Shown here piece by piece: positions 16,007 to 25,039 of a stretch of DNA of 32,512 nt (position 1 is the stretch's first letter; each line of letters starts with the position of its first letter). Location of the stretch: NCBI GenBank assembly GCA_025352695.1, contig JANXSK010000167.1, positions 1 to 32,512 of the forward strand, in the 5' to 3' direction. A program made the translations under genes and the position numbers. The notes below the pieces were generated by a model that saw only the letters and a list, made by a program, of their open reading frames with translations, ran no database searches and was not told where the DNA came from. This DNA comes from Ferruginibacter sp. (GTDB taxonomy: Bacteria; Bacteroidota; Bacteroidia; Chitinophagales; Chitinophagaceae).

Positions 16007-18124
16007 TTATTTAAAGATATTGTACACCAGCCAACTCATTAAGTATGCTAGCACTGTCATGTATATTAACTGAATAGTCGGCCATTTCCAACTACGGGTT
16101 TCTCTTTTTACTATTGCCAAAGTACTCATGCATTGCATGGATAATACATAGAATACCAGCAGCGACAATCCTGTAGCAAGGTCATATACTTTGCTGCCAT
16201 CTGCACGAACGGCTGCACTCATTTTTTGCCGTAAGGTGCTGCTGTTATCATTTGCATCTTCACCAACACTGTATAATGTGGCCATAGTGCCTACAAATAC
16301 TTCTCTGGCTGCAAAAGAGGTAATTAATGCAATACCAATTTTCCAATCATAGCCTAATGGACGAATGGAAGGCTCTATTGCTTTACCCAAAGTACCAGCA
16401 AAGGAATTTTGTAATAATTCTGTTTTTCGTTGCCGGTTTAATTCATCTGATTGCTGCGGATTTTGTTGAATCAGTTGCTTATATTTTGCAGTAACGCCGG
16501 CCATTTTATCTGCTGGTCCGTAAGTGCTTAATACCCACAATAAAAGACTAATGACCATAATTATTTTACCAGCCTGAAATACAAATATTTTTGCCTTCTC
16601 AATCATGGTAGTAAGTGCATTTTTCCATCTTGGGGCACGGTATACCGGTAACTCTAAAATAAAAAAACTTTTCTCTTTTATGTTGATGAACCATTTCATT
16701 ACAAATGAAACAATGAGTGCCATTATGGTTCCCAATAAATATAAACCCATCATCACCAACCCTTGAATACTTAAAAATCCAAAATATAATTTTGAAGGAA
16801 TAATTAATGCTATTAAAATGGTGTAAACCGGCAACCGGGCACTGCAGCTCATTAATGGCGTAACCATTATAGTGAGTAACCGTTCTTTTCTATTCTCAAT
16901 ATTTCTTGCGCTCATTATGGCCGGTACTGCACAAGCCAAGCCACTAATCATAGGCATAACACTCTTGCCATTCAGCCCTACTTTGCGCATAAGCTTATCT
17001 GTAAGAAAACTTATTCTTGCCATATACCCTGTGTCTTCCAACAGTGTTATAAGACCAAAAAGAATCATTATTTGTGGTATAAAAACCATGATCCCGCTGA
17101 GGCCTGCAACAACACCATTAATCAGCAGATCGCTCCACCACGTATCGGGTAAAGTACTGCCTAAAAAACCACTTAATTTTCCAAAAATCCATTCAATTGC
17201 ATCCATGGGGTAATGAGCTACCCAAAAAACACTTTGAAATAACAAGAATAAAACAGCCAGTAAAATAAGATAGCCCCATTTTCTATCTAACAAAATATTA
17301 TCAAGTTTTTCTGTAAACAGCGCCTTTTTTAAAGGATCGCTTTCCACCACAGTTACCTGCATAATTTGTTTTATACGGCCATACCGCTGCATTATTTCTT
17401 CAGCCTGTGTGCGGGTAGGATTAAATTTATTTTCTTCTTCAATAACTTCAATAGCGTCCTGCAAAGAACTCCCTAGTTTAAAATGCTCGTGGTTAATTAA
17501 ATAATGTAAGGCAGTATAATCACTTATTGAAGGAACTAATTTTTTTACACTGCTTACTGCATTTTGAGCAAGTAAATGGCAATTAATAAACTCCCGATGC
17601 ATTAAAATATGATTGGCTGCAGTTTGGTCAATAACCTTTTTTAATTGCGGTATACCCTTCCCTTTTCTTGGATTGATACTTACAACTGGCACTCCCAATT
17701 CTCTTTCCAATCCGGCAACATCTATTTGTGTTCCTTTACTTCCAGCGAGGTCCATCATACTTAATGCCAATACCACCGGCACATTAAGATCAATGATTTG
17801 AGAACAAAATAATAGATTTCGCTTTAAGTTACTGGCATCTGCAACCAGCAATACCATATCAGGTTTTATATCTTCATCTTGTTGTAATAAAACTTTGTAC
17901 GCTACCCATTCATCAGCACGTTTTGGATATAAACTATAGGTACCGGGCAAATCAATCAATGTGGCAGATAAGGTTTCAGAAATGTTACAATACCCGGTTT
18001 TTTTATCAACCGTTACACCAGGAAAATTACCTACTTTTTGATTTAACCCTGTTAATACATTGAACAAAGAGCTTTTGCCGCTGTTGGGATTACCTACTAA
18101 TGCTATGTTGATTTTTTTTGCCAA
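16007..18124 (-). CDS. feoB: ferrous iron transporter FeoB
   Basis: FeoB imports Fe2+ across the inner membrane. The protein has 705 residues. An N-terminal G domain has G1 GNPNSGKS (11-18) and G3 DLPG (58-61). The G4 position reads SMMD (122-125), where E. coli FeoB has an NxxD motif. The membrane part has the conserved Gate segments, including SGLACAVPAIMSARN and MSCSARLPVY with their Cys residues, followed by further membrane helices up to the C-terminus. No FeoA domain is fused and no feoA gene adjoins. The start is TTG (18124), with an in-frame TAA a few codons upstream and no ATG between. I see no clear Fur box upstream. Confidence 0.95.
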   Translation of the reverse strand: MAKKINIALVGNPNSGKSSLFNVLTGLNQKVGNFPGVTVDKKTGYCNISETLSATLIDLPGTYSLYPKRADEWVAYKVLLQQDEDIKPDMVLLVADASNLKRNLLFCSQIIDLNVPVVLALSMMDLAGSKGTQIDVAGLERELGVPVVSINPRKGKGIPQLKKVIDQTAANHILMHREFINCHLLAQNAVSSVKKLVPSISDYTALHYLINHEHFKLGSSLQDAIEVIEEENKFNPTRTQAEEIMQRYGRIKQIMQVTVVESDPLKKALFTEKLDNILLDRKWGYLILLAVLFLLFQSVFWVAHYPMDAIEWIFGKLSGFLGSTLPDTWWSDLLINGVVAGLSGIMVFIPQIMILFGLITLLEDTGYMARISFLTDKLMRKVGLNGKSVMPMISGLACAVPAIMSARNIENRKERLLTIMVTPLMSCSARLPVYTILIALIIPSKLYFGFLSIQGLVMMGLYLLGTIMALIVSFVMKWFINIKEKSFFILELPVYRAPRWKNALTTMIEKAKIFVFQAGKIIMVISLLLWVLSTYGPADKMAGVTAKYKQLIQQNPQQSDELNRQRKTELLQNSFAGTLGKAIEPSIRPLGYDWKIGIALITSFAAREVFVGTMATLYSVGEDANDNSSTLRQKMSAAVRADGSKVYDLATGLSLLVFYVLSMQCMSTLAIVKRETRSWKWPTIQLIYMTVLAYLMSWLVYNIFK

Positions 18125-18340
18125 AATAAATTAAATGTAAAAGTAATGGCTATCTGTCTTTTAAGTTTACGAATTTAGAAAGAAGGCTTAAGTAGGTTCT
18201 CTTTAAAAATATTTATATCATAAACCTTTTTGAATATGGCAAACATTTTGCGAGGAAAGGTGGTATATATAAATTTTACATTTTGTTTACGTCCATAGCC
18301 ATCGGGTGAATTACCTTTACCACTATTAACCATTTCATGT

Positions 18341-19978
18341 ATGAAAAATATATTTTATTGTTTATTATTTTCTACTCAATTTGTAACAGCACAAAAATTA
18401 AAGAAAGCAGATAAAATTATTGTTGCCAATTTACAAACGCATATAAGTTACCTCGCCGATGACAAACTGGAAGGACGAAGAACTGGTAGTAGCGGAGAAA
18501 AATTAGCTTATGAATATATTAGTAGCGAATTTTTAAAAGCTGGTTTAACAACCCACGGTGATAAAGAAACATTTTTACAGGAGTTTGAAATAAATGATGG
18601 AAAGAAAATTTCTGCGGCTTCTCACCTGCTTATTAACGGGAATGATCTTGTGATTGATAAAGAATATTTCCCTTTAGCTTTTAGCAAAAATGGTAGCTTA
18701 ACTGCTGTTGCCTCTATTGCCTTACATGAAAATGGCACACCCTGGTTTTATGATATTAACGAATTGCTGGAAACCAATAAAAATAATCCGCATTTTGATT
18801 TGATAGATGCTCTCAAATTAAAAGTTGCAGATGCCGAAAAAAAAAGGGCTACTGCCTTTTTAATTTACAACACTTCTGCAATTAAAGATGAACTGCAATT
18901 TGATGCTAAATCAAAAACGACATTATCGGCCATTCCTGTTATCTACATCACCAAAACAGCGAAAGAAAAATATTTAAAAGATGAAACAGCTTCACTTGAT
19001 ATTCAACTTAAAATAGAAATAATTGATAAAATAAGATACGGTCATAATGTTGTTGGTTATCTTGATAACAAAGCACCCAACACAATTATTATTGGTGCAC
19101 ATTACGATCACCTTGGTTATGGAGAAGATCATAATTCTTTGTACACCGGAACTATGCCGATGATACACAATGGCGCAGATGACAATGCAAGTGGCACTGC
19201 TGCAATTATAGAATTAAGTAAATTACTTAAAGAGTCAAAATATAAAAATAACAACTACCTTTTTATTTGTTTTTCAGGAGAAGAACTTGGGTTGTTTGGT
19301 TCAAAATATTTTACCGAGCATCCAACCATTGATTTTGCCATTGCTAATTACATGATTAATTTAGATATGGTGGGCAGATTAAATGATAGCACTCATGGAT
19401 TAAATATTGGAGGTTATGGTACATCGCCGGTGTGGGGACAAACTTTATCTGCCAGTAATAAATTTTTTAAAATAAAATTTGATAGCAGCGGCACCGGCCC
19501 AAGTGATCATACCTCTTTTTACAGAAAAGATATTCCGGTATTATTTTTCTTTACTGGTGTACACAATGATTATCACAAACCCAGCGATGATGCAGACAAG
19601 ATAAATTACATCGGCGAATGGATGGTATTAAAATATATTTTTAAATTAATTGAAGATGTTAATAATAAAGGCAAGTTAAGTTTTACAAAAACAAGGGAGG
19701 CAACTTTAAACAGTAAAACCAGTTTTAAAGTTTCGCTTGGCATAATGCCAGACTATACTTACAGTGGAAATGGTGTAAAAGCTGATGGAATAAGTGAAGG
19801 TAAAATTGCTCAAAAGGTGGGCATTAAAGCAGGTGATATAATTGTACAGTTGGGTGATTATAAATTTACAGATATACAAACCTATATGGAAACACTTAAT
19901 AAATTTAATAAGGGCGATGCTACAAAAGTTAAAGTAAAAAGAGGTAAGGAAGAATTGATATTTAATATTATTTTTTAG
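18341..19978 (+). CDS. secreted M28-family zinc peptidase with PDZ domain
   Basis: This is a predicted exported aminopeptidase-like metallopeptidase, 545 residues. The signal peptide ends at about FVTAQ (18). A PA-like insert occupies about 90-230. The M28 catalytic domain has metal ligands in GAHYDHLG (H254), GADDNASG (D281) and SGEELG (E314, E315). Further ligands lie in NLDMVG (D342) and HNDYHKPSDD (H412). A C-terminal PDZ domain (about 455-545) contains GIKAGDIIVQLGD. M28 enzymes with two zinc ions release N-terminal amino acids, and the PDZ domain may bind peptide substrates. Divergent from feoB; the next gene on this strand follows after 112 nt. Confidence 0.9.
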   Translation: MKNIFYCLLFSTQFVTAQKLKKADKIIVANLQTHISYLADDKLEGRRTGSSGEKLAYEYISSEFLKAGLTTHGDKETFLQEFEINDGKKISAASHLLINGNDLVIDKEYFPLAFSKNGSLTAVASIALHENGTPWFYDINELLETNKNNPHFDLIDALKLKVADAEKKRATAFLIYNTSAIKDELQFDAKSKTTLSAIPVIYITKTAKEKYLKDETASLDIQLKIEIIDKIRYGHNVVGYLDNKAPNTIIIGAHYDHLGYGEDHNSLYTGTMPMIHNGADDNASGTAAIIELSKLLKESKYKNNNYLFICFSGEELGLFGSKYFTEHPTIDFAIANYMINLDMVGRLNDSTHGLNIGGYGTSPVWGQTLSASNKFFKIKFDSSGTGPSDHTSFYRKDIPVLFFFTGVHNDYHKPSDDADKINYIGEWMVLKYIFKLIEDVNNKGKLSFTKTREATLNSKTSFKVSLGIMPDYTYSGNGVKADGISEGKIAQKVGIKAGDIIVQLGDYKFTDIQTYMETLNKFNKGDATKVKVKRGKEELIFNIIF

Positions 19979-20005
19979 TTGCCCTATATCTATAAAATGT
20001 AAAAG

Positions 20006-20013
20006 TAACTTTG
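20006..20013 (+). promoter_or_regulatory. possible -7 element for the IPExxxVDY-like gene
   Basis: TAACTTTG is an exact TAnnTTTG match about 78 nt before the ATG at 20091. No clear -33 element lies at the usual distance. Confidence 0.35.
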
Positions 20014-20090
20014 TACAATAAAGTTTAATGAAATACTAACATACAAAATTATTTTATTCTGAAGCTTTTAAACAGGCATAAGATAAAGAC

Positions 20091-20525
20091 ATGAAACTTA
20101 AAATAGATAATGAAACATTGGCGCAGGAGTTTTTTGAAAACTCGATACTGTTAGGCATTGTAGCTCCAGTTAAAGATTACCAATTGTGCTGGCAATTAAA
20201 TCAGGTACTGGGTTTTGATTTTAGAATTAACAACGATTTTGAAATTCAGTTAACCAAAAAAGAAAGAAAATATTTTTTTTCCATTTATGAATACTTAGTG
20301 CCCTCAACTTGCCTTGCCCACTATTTATACAACAACCAGTTTGATGGAGAATATTTATTACCCGAATTTAAACACCTTGATTTTTTATGGCTGATGAAAG
20401 GAGAATATGTAAATGCAGAAGAATTAAAAGCGCTGATTTATTCCATTAAAACATTGCCCGGTGTTCAATTAGTAAATGAAATGACAAATGAAAAAATTAA
20501 GCACAAGCAACACCTTATTTTTTAA
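20091..20525 (+). CDS. IPExxxVDY-family protein
   Basis: This 144-residue soluble protein contains LPEFKHLDF at 90-98, which fits the I/LPExxxxD(Y/F) motif that names a small Bacteroidota protein family (IPExxxVDY). It has no signal peptide. An N-terminal helix is followed by alternating strands rich in Phe and Tyr, and the C-terminus ends KHKQHLIF. The biochemical role is unknown to me. The gene stands on its own strand island, with the gap to the selenium operon behind it. Confidence 0.7.
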   Translation: MKLKIDNETLAQEFFENSILLGIVAPVKDYQLCWQLNQVLGFDFRINNDFEIQLTKKERKYFFSIYEYLVPSTCLAHYLYNNQFDGEYLLPEFKHLDFLWLMKGEYVNAEELKALIYSIKTLPGVQLVNEMTNEKIKHKQHLIF

Positions 20526-20820
20526 ACCACTGCACCACCCTGAAGTATAACTTGGTTTTAAATTTGTAATAAAATTAACATAAGTTTATACTCTTCATGT
20601 GGGAAGAAAAAGGAAATACACTCTATTAAAAATTTGAATTCAAAAACTTTTCAAAAGCTTTTGGTTTCATAACAAAGGTAGCATTGGCTGCAGAAAAATG
20701 GACAATCATCCTTTATAGAGCAATGTTTACAACAAAGTAGAAATATGGCTAATACACATAATGCTGGAAATATTATTACAGAAAAAACAGGATACTTTCA
20801 ATAAAAATTAATGCATTGGT
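20526..20820. other. intergenic region between the IPExxxVDY gene and selD
   Basis: There is no intact gene in these 295 bases. The minus strand carries a 48-codon Cys-rich open frame (20651-20797, listed separately). No terminator hairpin with a good T run is visible for either convergent gene. Confidence 0.6.
20651..20797 (-). pseudogene. possible remnant of a small Cys-rich membrane protein
   Basis: On the minus strand, directly downstream of selD, an open frame of 48 codons encodes a hydrophobic stretch (VIIFPALCVLAIFLL). It is followed by a Cys-rich tail with seven Cys, with the pattern C-C-x2-C-x5-C-x3-C-x2-C-x2-C, and ends with TGA at 20651. The frame begins after an in-frame TGA and has no ATG, GTG or TTG. 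A membrane helix plus a zinc-ribbon-like tail is not what random AT-rich sequence usually gives. It may be a degraded gene, a gene with an unusual start, or chance. Confidence 0.25.
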
Positions 20821-21897
20821 TTAATTATTTACTATCACTGCTTTTATCTGTTGTTTAATCATAGTACCTATGGGCGTAGTAAATTTATCCAACCCAAATT
20901 GTTGTAAAATATTTTTTACCTCTTTGCCTTTACTTGCTTCTGCCGAAATTAACAAGCCTCCACTTGTTTGGGGATCTGCCAATATCGCTTTTTGATATTC
21001 CGTTATGGGTCCGATTTTTTCACCATAACTATCCCAGTTTCTATCTGTACCGCCAGGAACACATTTTTGATCAACGTAATTAAAAATATGTTCAGTAATA
21101 AAGTGAATCGTATTAAAATTAAGTGTTGCGCTTAATCTGCTGCCCTCTGCCATTTCAACAAGGTGTCCAAATAAACCAAATCCCGTTACATCTGTCATTG
21201 CATTTACACCACTTATCTTTCCCAATGCTTCACCTACTTTATTTAATTGCATCATTTGTTTTGCTGCAACCCCTTTGTGTTCTTCTTTTAGTAATCCCTT
21301 TTTTTCTGCTGTGGTTAAAATACCCACACCTAATGGCTTGGTTAAAAACAGCAGGTCGCCCTCTTTTGCAAGGTTATTTTGTTTAATGTTTTTAATAGGT
21401 ACCAATCCATTAACTGCCAAACCAAAAATAGGTTCTGGGCTATCAATGCTATGTCCGCCAGCCAAGGGTATTCCTGCTTCCATACAAATACTTCTACTTC
21501 CTTCAATAACTTTTTGTGCTACTGCAGGAGGTAAAATATTAATGGGCCAACCTAAAATTGCAATCGCTAAAATAGGTTTACCTCCCATCGCATATACATC
21601 ACTAATTGCATTAGCGGAAGCGATGCGTCCAAACTCATAAGGGTCATCCACGATAGGCATAAAAAAATCAGTAGTTGATATCAGTGCTGTCCCATCGCCT
21701 AAATCATATACTGCTGCATCATCTTTGCTATGATTGCCAACAATCAATTTATCATTATCAGGTGCCGCAAAATTACTAGCCAATATTTCATCTAATACCT
21801 TGGGAGCAATTTTACAACCACAACCTGCGCCATGAGAATATTGAGTAAGTTTAAACGACTTCTTTAAATCGTTTGCCATATAATCCATTTTTGTCAT
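20821..21897 (-). CDS. selD: selenide, water dikinase SelD
   Basis: SelD makes selenophosphate from selenide and ATP, the selenium donor for MnmH and for selenocysteine synthesis. The sequence tracks E. coli SelD closely: SHGAGCGCK with Cys26 as the catalytic residue (no selenocysteine codon), [15 protein letters not shown] and DPQTSGG. I place the start at the ATG at 21897 (358 residues), because the longer frame from 21999 would overlap the preceding gene by about 90 nt and adds an unrelated N-terminus. The ATG at 21879 is also possible. It starts 13 nt after the secreted protein gene, so the three genes mnmH, secreted protein and selD form one operon. Confidence 0.95.
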   Translation of the reverse strand: MTKMDYMANDLKKSFKLTQYSHGAGCGCKIAPKVLDEILASNFAAPDNDKLIVGNHSKDDAAVYDLGDGTALISTTDFFMPIVDDPYEFGRIASANAISDVYAMGGKPILAIAILGWPINILPPAVAQKVIEGSRSICMEAGIPLAGGHSIDSPEPIFGLAVNGLVPIKNIKQNNLAKEGDLLFLTKPLGVGILTTAEKKGLLKEEHKGVAAKQMMQLNKVGEALGKISGVNAMTDVTGFGLFGHLVEMAEGSRLSATLNFNTIHFITEHIFNYVDQKCVPGGTDRNWDSYGEKIGPITEYQKAILADPQTSGGLLISAEASKGKEVKNILQQFGLDKFTTPIGTMIKQQIKAVIVNN

Positions 21898-21910
21898 TAC
21901 AAGATTTTTA

Positions 21911-23260
21911 TTATTCTTTCTTTTTTCTTTGTAAAATAATGGCAGCATTCGATTGTAGATCTGCGCTAAAACGAACATCATACACTGCTTCCCCATCATG
22001 CACTACCAGTAAACCTGTATTAGGCGGTATGCTTCCTAAATTTTCTGCATACATAACCAGCTTTATAGAATCGGGGGTATCTTTTGTTATATATATTGTT
22101 TTACTTACCGCCCTGGTTGATAATCCCTGTTTTGAAAAAATTACTTCGCCATTCATTACCACACTTACTGTATCGCCATCAACATAGCCATTGTCGTACA
22201 AGGTAAGTACCAAACTATCCGAGTGATAATAAACAGATTGTGTTGTAGCAATCGTTCTTTTATTTACATCTGCCGCCCCCTGTACTATTGAGGCTGTAAT
22301 TACAGAAGGAGGTTTTTTTTCAGCAACAACAGCAATAATTTCTTTTAGTTTTTCCTGAGTTACTGACACGACAGCTACAGGTGGCGGCGCTTGTTTTGAA
22401 ACTTCAGTTACTGCTTTTTTTATCTCCTGCGGCTTAGAAACAACTGCAATGGTTGGAGCCGAAACATAAGTTGGTAAAGGCTTTGGCGGTACTGGTTTAA
22501 TAATGGCCGGTTTTACTTCTTCCGTAACTATTGCAGTTGGTTTTACAACAACAATCGGTGGAGGTAATTTATTTTCAACAGGTTTATTTATTGTTGTAAT
22601 TGCAGTTGGCTCTGGTGCTTTGGTAACTTTTACCGGTGCAGATTTTTTTGCTACATCCGGATTAATTAAAACGTCAGGCGTTGCTATTTTTTCTACTTTA
22701 GTTATAGCAGCAATGGTAACTTCCGGCGCTGCTTTTTTTATCGGTTCCTTAAACACCAATTGATCCACCAATTTTATCTCAGTTAATCTTTTATACAATA
22801 CAGTAGCCTTATAGTCACTTTTACGTTGCAATTTAACGCTGCCGGTGGCAGATAAAAATCTCTTTGTTCGGTTTGTACTCCAGTTACCTTTTAATATCAT
22901 GCTGGTATCATCAACGGTTAATGTTACCAGCATTGTTTTTTTAATATTTTTAGGTGGTACAAAACTAAAAGAGTTATCAATCAAACTTACATCTTCAATA
23001 ATTACCTGATTATTTTTTCGCTCAACGGTAATATCTCTTATGCCTATTTCCATTTTGCCATTTTCTTCAAAAGAAATATGAGAGTAGCCAACCAGTTTAC
23101 CTTTTACTTCACTGATAGAAATTTCATAAGGCAAATATTTTTTAGTGGAATCAACATACATTTCGCCTTTCCAAAGACCTGTAATATCCTGTGCAAAAAG
23201 TGAAGCTGGTAAAATTAAAAAGAGTAAAAATATTTTATTGAACAATAGTTTTTTCATCAA
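21911..23260 (-). CDS. secreted protein of unknown function in the mnmH-selD operon
   Basis: This 449-residue protein starts with a signal peptide ending at about LFAQ (24). An N-terminal beta-rich domain (about 25-150) begins [12 protein letters not shown] and looks lipocalin-like. A long low-complexity linker rich in Pro, Val, Lys and Ala follows (about 165-330). A second beta-rich domain (about 335-445) contains [14 protein letters not shown] and [12 protein letters not shown]. It should act outside the cytoplasm. Its ATG at 23260 overlaps the end of mnmH by 26 nt, implying translational coupling, and selD follows after 13 nt. I do not recognise a function; nothing in the sequence ties it to selenium chemistry apart from the operon. 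Confidence 0.7.
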   Translation of the reverse strand: MMKKLLFNKIFLLFLILPASLFAQDITGLWKGEMYVDSTKKYLPYEISISEVKGKLVGYSHISFEENGKMEIGIRDITVERKNNQVIIEDVSLIDNSFSFVPPKNIKKTMLVTLTVDDTSMILKGNWSTNRTKRFLSATGSVKLQRKSDYKATVLYKRLTEIKLVDQLVFKEPIKKAAPEVTIAAITKVEKIATPDVLINPDVAKKSAPVKVTKAPEPTAITTINKPVENKLPPPIVVVKPTAIVTEEVKPAIIKPVPPKPLPTYVSAPTIAVVSKPQEIKKAVTEVSKQAPPPVAVVSVTQEKLKEIIAVVAEKKPPSVITASIVQGAADVNKRTIATTQSVYYHSDSLVLTLYDNGYVDGDTVSVVMNGEVIFSKQGLSTRAVSKTIYITKDTPDSIKLVMYAENLGSIPPNTGLLVVHDGEAVYDVRFSADLQSNAAIILQRKKKE

Positions 23261-24320
23261 TTAATTTTTGAGTATTATTTTTTATTTCTGTATTTACACA
23301 AACTATTTTCGTTATTAACTTCTCTGTATTTTCTCTATTTTGTAATCCTTTTTCATAATACTTATCGTAATAGAGCAGCAAAATACGAAAACATTCTCGG
23401 TGGTTATTTTCCAATAAGTAATTAATGGCTGTTTTTGTATCCTGTCCACCCAATCTTTTTTGCAGGCGAATAATGGCGTTTACCAATTTTTCCTTTTCAA
23501 AACGCCCATATGTTTCTGTAATTGCACTAAGTCTTTCTTCAAATGGAATATCTAGAAATAATACCCGACTATTGCGCATTTGTTTCCAACAATTATTTGG
23601 AATGTTGATTGATCCAATCCGCTGACTTTCATCTTCGATAAAAATCTCTATCTGATCTTTTGTTATAGCTGAGTTACTAATTTTATATAATTTTTGTGCC
23701 AGCAAATTTTCAAACAGCTCCTGTGTAGGTTGTGGTTTTTCGCCCATGGCGCCAAAAGCAGAACCCTTGTGATTTGCCAATCCTTCCAAGTCTATAACGT
23801 TGTAGCCTAAACTTTGTAATTCCTGCAATACCAATGTTTTTCCAGATCCAGTATAACCACCTAGCACACTAAAATTATAGGGTAAATCAAATTGTGTTCT
23901 TACCCATTGGCGATATGCTTTATAGCCACCGGATAAAGTATATACTTTAAACCCATACAAGTCTAATAACCATGCCACGCCTGCACTTCGCATTCCACCA
24001 CGCCAACAATGTACCAAAACTGTGCTTGAACTTTCAAGTGGCAGGCTTGATTGAAACCTACCCACTAAACCTTCCACTTCCTCCACCATCCTTTTCATCT
24101 TAACTCCAAAATAATCAAGTCCTATTTTAATAGCTATTTTCCTGCTTTGTTGTTTATAGGCAGTGCCAACCACTTTTCTTTCTTCATCTGTAAATAACGG
24201 TAAACTATGTGCTCCAGGTATTTGAGCATGAACATATTCGGCTGGACTGCGAACATCTAGTATGGGATGTACCTTTGCCAGCTGCAAAAATTCTTCAATT
24301 AAAATTTTTTGAATTGCCAT
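23235..24320 (-). CDS. mnmH: tRNA 2-selenouridine synthase MnmH (SelU)
   Basis: MnmH replaces sulfur of 2-thiouridine at the wobble position of Lys, Glu and Gln tRNAs with selenium, using selenophosphate from SelD. Numbered from ATG 24320 (361 residues), a rhodanese domain holds the catalytic Cys at about 105 in HCWRGGMRS. A P-loop domain follows with GGYTGSGKT at about 154-162. The ATG at 24320 gives the usual short N-terminus before the rhodanese domain (MAIQKILIEEF). The in-frame start at 24350 would add ten residues. It leads the operon that continues with the secreted protein and selD. No selA or selB is in the window. Confidence 0.93.
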   Translation of the reverse strand: MAIQKILIEEFLQLAKVHPILDVRSPAEYVHAQIPGAHSLPLFTDEERKVVGTAYKQQSRKIAIKIGLDYFGVKMKRMVEEVEGLVGRFQSSLPLESSSTVLVHCWRGGMRSAGVAWLLDLYGFKVYTLSGGYKAYRQWVRTQFDLPYNFSVLGGYTGSGKTLVLQELQSLGYNVIDLEGLANHKGSAFGAMGEKPQPTQELFENLLAQKLYKISNSAITKDQIEIFIEDESQRIGSINIPNNCWKQMRNSRVLFLDIPFEERLSAITETYGRFEKEKLVNAIIRLQKRLGGQDTKTAINYLLENNHRECFRILLLYYDKYYEKGLQNRENTEKLITKIVCVNTEIKNNTQKLIDEKTIVQ

Positions 24321-24401
24321 TGTAATTATGCTAATTGCACTAAGATACACAAAGAAAAAAGCTATCGTAAAATTTAACTATAAAAAAGTATATTTATCAA
24401 T

Positions 24402-25007
24402 ATGATTAAAATTATAAAACATTTACTACCACTTTTTATTGTACAGTTTTTTACCTGGCTGGCATTATTTTCTTTATGGATTTATGCTACTCCGGTAATT
24501 ACAAAATACATATTTAATTCTACAGATTCAGAAAGTAAGGCATTTGAAAGCGGCACTACCTGGGTAGGTATTTGCTTTGCATTTTATAGCACTTTAGCCG
24601 CTATTATGGCTTTTGCAATTCCCCGGTTAACCAAACAATACAGTAAATATAAAATACATGCAACGGCATTATTAATTGGCAGTATTGGGTTGGTACTTAT
24701 CTATTTTATTAAAAACCAATACCTACTGTTTATTTCTTTTGCTTTTATTGGTATTGGCTGGAGCAGTATATCCAATATACCCTACAGCATCATCAGTGAC
24801 ATTGCTCCCGAACCAAAAATGACTACCTATTTTACAGTATTTAATTTTTCGGTAGTAATACCACAAATAACAGCTGCATTTTTACTAAGCTATTTAACCC
24901 GTAATTATTTTGCCGGAGAAACTATTTACACCATTTTAGCTGGAGGAATTTCAATGTTCTTTGCTGGTTGTATTATGTTTTTTGTAAAAGAAAAAGCCGC
25001 TGAATAA
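24402..25007 (+). CDS. half-length MFS transporter (C-terminal half only)
   Basis: This 201-residue protein has six predicted membrane helices: about 12-32, 52-73, 86-105, 107-130, 144-163 and 175-195. It corresponds to the C-terminal six helices of the sugar-type MFS transporters of the GPH/SLC45-like group. Markers are VQFFTWLALFSLWIY at the start of helix 7, the IPYSIISDIAP loop, and IPQI. A full member would have about 440 residues and twelve helices. The N-terminal half is absent: upstream DNA belongs to mnmH on the other strand. It begins with a good ATG at a natural domain boundary and has no internal stop, so it could be a functional half-transporter or a recent truncation. Confidence 0.65.
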   Translation: MIKIIKHLLPLFIVQFFTWLALFSLWIYATPVITKYIFNSTDSESKAFESGTTWVGICFAFYSTLAAIMAFAIPRLTKQYSKYKIHATALLIGSIGLVLIYFIKNQYLLFISFAFIGIGWSSISNIPYSIISDIAPEPKMTTYFTVFNFSVVIPQITAAFLLSYLTRNYFAGETIYTILAGGISMFFAGCIMFFVKEKAAE

Positions 25008-25019
25008 ATCCCAGCGGCT
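24995..25019 (-). terminator. terminator of rho
   Basis: The stem AGCCGCTG/CAGCGGCT (24995-25002 with 25012-25019) has a 9-nt loop. On the minus strand it is followed by TTTTTCTTTTAC. It begins about 20 nt past the rho stop and overlaps the last codons and stop of the MFS fragment on the other strand. There is no T run on the plus strand, so it serves rho. Confidence 0.7.
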
Positions 25020-25039
25020 ACACAAAGTTCAAATAAAAA

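Noticed and set aside
20744..20803. 19-codon ATG frame on the plus strand in the gap beside selD
   Set aside because: Too short, with no signal or motif, and opposite the more unusual Cys-rich frame.
21898..21999. 34-residue N-terminal extension of SelD
   Set aside because: It overlaps the preceding gene and has no counterpart in SelD; the ATG at 21897 or 21879 fits the family.
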